This document shows positions 58,868-64,000 of a stretch of 64,000 nucleotides of DNA, in pieces. The stretch's first letter is position 1; each line of letters opens with the position of its first letter. The DNA comes from Sipunculus nudus (Eukaryota; Annelida; Sipuncula; Golfingiida; Sipunculidae). The notes below the pieces were generated by a model. The model searched no databases. It was not told the origin of the DNA and saw nothing but the letters and a program-made list of their open reading frames with translations. The stretch covers positions 65,265,953 to 65,329,952 of the forward strand of contig CM049311.1 in NCBI GenBank assembly GCA_026874595.1. Direction: 5' to 3'. The translations under genes and the position numbers were made by a program.

Positions 58868-59853
58868 TGTCAAGGCCCAGATCCCGATCTGGACCAATCG
58901 GCGATATGTCCAGACCAAATCTCGATCGGGGTTGGGGCCCACCAGACCAAATCTCGATCAGGATCCGGCCTAAACCCCAATCATTAACTTTTAGGAAAGA
59001 AAATGATTTCCTGTCTGAACTTATCACGGTTTAGGTCAGCCCAGACCTAGATTCAGAGAATGCCTATACCCATGACAGGTTGTCTGAAATTATAACTTAA
59101 TAATTTAGTATTGACAAATCTAAATTAGTTTGTTATCATTGTTAATTATTCTACCTTAATAACTTATATTTAAATTTCAATAAATTGAGTGATTATATTT
59201 ATATGAATTATTTTTCAAGTCCATGTATTATTTTTCAATAAAAATGATTATTTCCAATATTTTCATCAGATTGTTTATATATTTTTATATAACAATTGAA
59301 CTAGTATCATAGTATCAATTAAAGTATCATATGAAGATTTCAGTCCCCAGTTTTAAAATATGGATATTCTTTATTTGTTTTAACTCATGAACAGCTTACA
59401 TATAAGTGTAAAATCCTGATTTCATGAAAATTAACAATTTATAACGTTTCTTATCAACATTTTCAACTATATATATGTATATATTCATATTTTTATTACA
59501 TATATTAATATAAATTTAAAGTTTTTCACACTACTTGGTTTATTATTTTCATGTCTTAACCTTATGGAATATAATGTTTACACCCAAAGCCTGCTCTAGT
59601 CTGCCATGGAATCTCAATCAGGAACTGGTCCAGACCAGATCTCTATCAGAGTTTAGGCCAGACTTAATCCCGATCGGGATTTGGTCTGGACCAATCAGGA
59701 ATTGGTCCAGCTCAGATCCTGATCAAGATTTGGTCTGGATCAATTCCCGATTGGTCTGGACCAATCGCCGATTGGTCCGGACAAGATCCCGATCGGGATT
59801 TGGTCCAGCCTAAACCCCGATCGGGATCTGGTCTAGATCGGGATCTGGGCCTT

Positions 59854-59857
<4 letters not shown>
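58868..59857. mobile_element. Foldback/MITE-like element with long inverted repeats
   Basis: Both ends read TGTCAAGGCCCAGATCCCGA inward and stay inverted copies for about 28 bp with one mismatch. Inside, GATCGGGATTTGGTCTGGAC and its reverse complement recur many times on the right (59610-59840) and a few times on the left (58880-58975). The middle 59000-59560 is AT-rich and non-coding. It lies in (AT)n, so a TA or longer target duplication cannot be resolved. The class is unknown. Confidence 0.85.
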
Positions 59858-59945
<88 letters not shown>

Positions 59946-59994
59946 GTTTGTATAACTACCATGAGTCAGTAATAACAATTACATCGAAAACACG

Positions 59995-60059
<65 letters not shown>
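59858..60059. repeat. Two long (AT)n microsatellites
   Basis: AT runs at 59858-59942 and about 60000-60059. The first abuts the right end of the foldback element. Confidence 0.95.
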
Positions 60060-60060
<1 letters not shown>

Positions 60061-60699
60061 TATAAATAGACACAAGTTTTTTCTAAATGATACAATGGTA
60101 ATCGAAGTACATCCTTCTGTGAATTAAAGTGTGAATTCTTTATAATTACTTTAATATTAAATCAAACCTTTATAATAAACAAAATAATACAGTAGGGTGA
60201 TAAACGACATACAGGAAGCAGATTCTGTATACCGTGCATGGTTGTTATGTAACCCGATATATTATTATGATGCTTTATTTTATCTAAAATAAATAAAGAC
60301 TCTTACATACACAAAAGGCCCCTGTCTTTACTTGCTACTGAAATGCAGCGGTATTTATTTTTGCATAAGGAATAATGTTTTATATATATATCAATAGGCC
60401 TAGATGTTATCTGCGAGGTACTTTACGGTAATCAAAACTTTTGTAAGACAATTAGCGAACTTATTTTCAATAGCGCAACAAAACATTTTTTCGTGGTGTA
60501 AACTGACAAACAATACAATAAATTTCAATTTTTAATTTCCTGTTTAATTTAAAACAAGTAAGGTTAGATTCTGAACTTTTGGTTACGAGCATCCTTCGTT
60601 TCTGAAAGGCCAGAGCACATATGTTTTTCAGATGTTCTGGCGTCAAATATGAAGACTGGTCTATACATACCTTTATAATCTGAAACCCAGACTTTCGAC

Positions 60700-61197
60700 T
60701 GACTTGTTTATCTTGAGGCGGACGTAAGCGACTTAGTTCACCGCGTTTATTTCGCGTGGGCTTATAACAAAACTGTCATAGCGTCTGTGTTGTCTGTTTA
60801 ATGTCAGAGTAAACATTTGAGTAGTACACATAGCGCCCTTGTATTCACTGCACGGCAACATTCACCAAGCACGCGTCAAAGATAAAAACTTTACTAGTCC
60901 AGTGATGTAATCACAAGAACTGTTATAATGCTAGCGTTACCGGGAAAGATGCGGCGCATTTTTGGACAGGCCAGCGGGTGCTCTCATAGAGGTACAGCAT
61001 GTGATTGACAGGTACCGAGTACTTGCTCGTGACGTCACTGAGGGGAGCACGATGTTCTCGTGCTGTACTGGGGTGTTCAAAGACTCAGCGCCCAGAAGCG
61101 CAGCATACACACAGCAACACGGATCCATACAGTTACTTATTCGGATCGCCATGTGACTTTTACCGGACGTAGAATTTAATAGAAAAGACGGTCGAGA
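60700..61197 (+). promoter_or_regulatory. Candidate promoter/5' UTR of the downstream secreted-protein gene
   Basis: CpG and G+C content rise sharply against the AT-rich surroundings (for example TCACCGCGTTTATTTCGCGT near 60740 and GCGGCGC near 60950). A perfect CRE palindrome TGACGTCA lies at 61030-61037. No convincing TATA box is seen. The transcription start cannot be placed from sequence alone. Confidence 0.5.
61030..61037. promoter_or_regulatory. Consensus cAMP-response element TGACGTCA
   Basis: Perfect 8-bp CREB/ATF palindrome about 160 bp upstream of the candidate start codon. Function is inferred from the motif and position only. Confidence 0.45.
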
Positions 61198-61323
61198 ATG
61201 AAGTTAAGTTGTATATATGTTGGACTAGTTTGTGTTTATGTGAGCGTGTGTCCTCGATGTCCACGGGCCCAGGTGACAGTAGCTGCCCCGTGCCGAAGGC
61301 GCTGTGACGAAAAGCTGGCCACG
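61198..61323 (+). CDS. First coding exon of a secreted protein (signal peptide)
   Basis: ATG at 61198 opens 42 codons in phase 0 and ends at a strong donor, ACG|GTGAGT. The N-terminus MKLSCIYVGLVCVYVSVCPR has a lysine followed by a hydrophobic stretch, as in a signal peptide with likely cleavage near PRAQ|V. It continues VTVAAPCRRRCDEKLAT, with a C-x3-C pair suggesting a disulphide-rich ectodomain. The family is not identified. The promoter-like context and donor support a real exon. No second exon was found before the window end. Confidence 0.62.
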
Positions 61324-64000
61324 GTGAGTGTACTGTGTATTTGTTGTGTTGCTTACTGACTGACAGGTTCTCAGCCCTGCTCTTACAAATAGGGGGTTCT
61401 GTTATAGGGCAGGGGTTACTACATCTATTCGGTATGTTTACATTGGACACACATGACGAAATTGAGGCCACCAAAACTTCCTGAGTGGGCGTGACTGCAT
61501 GTTGATGATCAGGTGGTTGATTTGATAAGAGAAACCCCCTCATCAACCGGTCCGCATCAGTAGTGATGCTGGACATCCTACAGGTATATAACATAACTGA
61601 TAAGGCCTGGTACACTCACTGCTCTTTGTATGGCTGTTGATAAGGTATTATCAGATCATATAATTTGATCAAGGGATTTCAATCGATAGTATTATAATAG
61701 GGAAAGTACCTTATAAATATTACCTGAAAGGTTTATTACATCGCTGATAACATGTTATATAGTTAAAGTTCATTGTGTAATTACTGACAAGGTATTATCA
61801 GGTAATCCAAATAGATGTTAGGAAGTTTAGTGGTTTTTGTCATGAAAGTGAAAGTGATTCATTTACACCTTCTGAGCACTGTATCATAGTGTATGTCTGT
61901 GTTAATATTTAGAGTTGAGGGGATACAGACTGGCTGATGACTAATGTGGTTTTATATCCTGGGAGTCAGATGTATCAGTTTAGTATACACCCATAAAGAA
62001 TACAAATATAACAAGAGGAATATATTATATACTTCATTTTCTATCTGCTTTTAATATAAATCATAATTTTCATAAAATGTCTTGAAGTACTAGAATATGC
62101 ACGGTAGTACACTGTGATTGAAGGTGACACTTGTGCAGTTATTTACATTGTTATATGATATTTATTATTACATTAATTAATAAGTTAGGACAGTTCAGGA
62201 AGGAATATTTAAATGCAATTTAAAAGTGGTTTTCAGAGATTTTTCAGTAGTTAATTTGTCTAAATTTATCTAAAGGATCCATATGTAACAGAAGGAAAGA
62301 AACTAAGAAACATTTAATACTATTGTGTATGAAAAACCTTATTACACATCATAGGTCTTTACTTATTTGTAAAATTATGGAAATATGAAAATATTATAGA
62401 ATAAAAATGTTTAAAATGTATAATAGTGATAATTACAATATTAATTTAAAATATACAATAATAGGCCTACCTTTTTACAAGGTTATCAGTTAAATAATTT
62501 TTCACAAACTTTCCATTTTCTTAAAGTGCATGATTTGTTAGAGTGTTGATACTCTGATATAGATTTGTACATTTGATGATTGCACACAGGAAGCACACCT
62601 AGAACTACTAATATTGTTTTATCTGTATTAACTCTCAAACATACTCATCATCTATTATTACTGAAACACTGCACTCATACATAAGTATATTTAATTGACT
62701 CTTCCTTGTTTCAAAGCATTTAAAGTGTAAAATGTCAGTGATGGCCATCCATAGTATCAAGTAATATTTGAAAAAGACAGAAGAAATTATAGACTTGGAT
62801 GAAAACATAACCTCCATCTGTTATATAATCATACCCATCATTTCATTTGGGGGGGGGGTGTAATCAGTGTAATAGAAAATTTAAAAAATTACAGTAAAGG
62901 GTTCCATGATATGTTCATAATCATGTACTGATAAAGTATTTGTATCTGTGGACTTTCTAATGATTTATGATGCTGTGCACACCAGGATGCAGCCTAAGGT
63001 ATGCTGTCTCTGTATACCTGTTATTTATGTCCTCAGCTTGATGCCCTGGTAGTCCTCCCCTGATGTAGCAAGGGGCCAGCTCACCTGGTCGTCATGGAGC
63101 ATGATGATAGCAGTTGTCAGGGATGAACTCTGCTTAGCTGTAGCACCTAATCATTTCTGTCAAGGTCAGCATGTCTAGATTTGAGCTGAGCCCTCTAAAG
63201 AGGCCAGATACAGCTACCCTATTCTTTATCTCACCTTTGAGTAAACCTACCAGATGTTAATGTGGACCTGCTATCTGACTTACCAGTTCCCATTTAAGAC
63301 AATAATTACTATGGCACACTCCATATGCACAACCTTGGGTTTTCTAGAGGTAATCTACACAGGGTATATTTGACAAAAACCTCTAAAGAATGACAATTGT
63401 TGTTCATTCATGGCAGGTAATACAAAAATCTGATGTTATGTTTCATATTTATCAATACATCAGTTGTGTACAGTCAACACAAAATGTATTTTATTATTTG
63501 AATTAAAATATCTCTCTTTTAGCTTCAATGTATAACATACATAAGATGCCATTGAGACTGTAGCGTAAATGGCTGTTCATGGGTGTAGGTGAAGCATGTC
63601 ATTCATGAAGGTTTTATTTCCGAATTTTGTGATAATTTCCAATATCTCAAATTTAAAACTCTCAAGATAAAAAAAAGCCAACCACTCTGTCTGGTGTAAT
63701 TATGATGAGATTATCAGTGGTGCTTTATTGGGCCTGGCCCCTGATAATCAATCATCATTATACATAGGCAAAATTATTTCTTACAAATATATTAAATGTG
63801 CCTTTTTATATTTAATAATAAAGAGTAATTGATAAACTTTTACAGATAAGATATTATGACAGTTGTTATAATATTTTTCATTAATTGAATTAGCATTGTT
63901 AAGTTAATTAAGTCAAAATTTACCTTAGTATAGTTAAATAAACCCAGATCTAATCTTTTCAGTGGATGTAACGCTTTTCCATATTGGTGGTACATGCCTC
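61324..64000 (+). other. Probable first intron of the secreted-protein gene, no exon seen
   Basis: AT-rich sequence after the donor, with a poly-G run near 62851. Neither strand shows a splice-flanked coding segment that I recognise. Confidence 0.4.

Overview
The window is eukaryotic genomic DNA, most likely from a mollusc (probably a bivalve) or another lophotrochozoan. The signs are AT-rich sequence with long (AT)n tracts, short exons with GT-AG introns, no bacterial gene organisation, and dense repeats containing CCGTCC/GGTGGCGCC motifs of a kind I associate with mollusc genomes. The species cannot be fixed from the sequence.

The main gene is the 3' half of a DENND5 (Rab6IP1-type) orthologue on the + strand. 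Fifteen phase-compatible exons lie between 6215 and 38214 and encode about 639 C-terminal residues: a linker, the first RUN domain, the PLAT domain and the second RUN domain, ending at a TAA. The N-terminal DENN modules are not visible here and probably lie upstream. Two weak candidate exons at 1588-1728 and 2513-2615 do not resemble DENND5 and are unexplained. Near the right end, 61198-61323 looks like the signal-peptide exon of a secreted cysteine-containing protein, preceded by a CpG-containing promoter-like stretch with a consensus CRE. The rest of that gene is beyond the window or in undetected exons.

Most of the remaining DNA is mobile or repetitive. (1) A ~53-bp minisatellite starts inside the DENND5 exon ending at 20116, carries that exon's end plus its splice donor in nearly every unit (roughly 70 units), and has higher-order structure. 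It is split by a ~4.3-kb hAT element with a decayed transposase gene. (2) Two families of non-autonomous Helitron/Helentron-like elements (A: 18102, 34849, 43832 and a diverged relative near 50463; B: 6656, 28606, 29585, 48541) have subterminal inverted repeats, tandem cores and a 3' palindrome followed by CTAG. (3) A PIF/Harbinger element (51886-54685) has TAA target duplications, a broken DDE transposase and subterminal regions rich in ACGT motifs. (4) A tRNA-derived SINE (31035-31320) is flanked by a 15-bp target duplication. (5) A long-TIR foldback element (58868-59857) is inserted in AT repeats. (6) There are also MITE-like elements, including a pogo-like one 31 bp from a DENND5 exon.

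I found no CRISPR array, operon, defence system or rRNA/tRNA gene. The most unusual feature is the splice-donor-bearing minisatellite.
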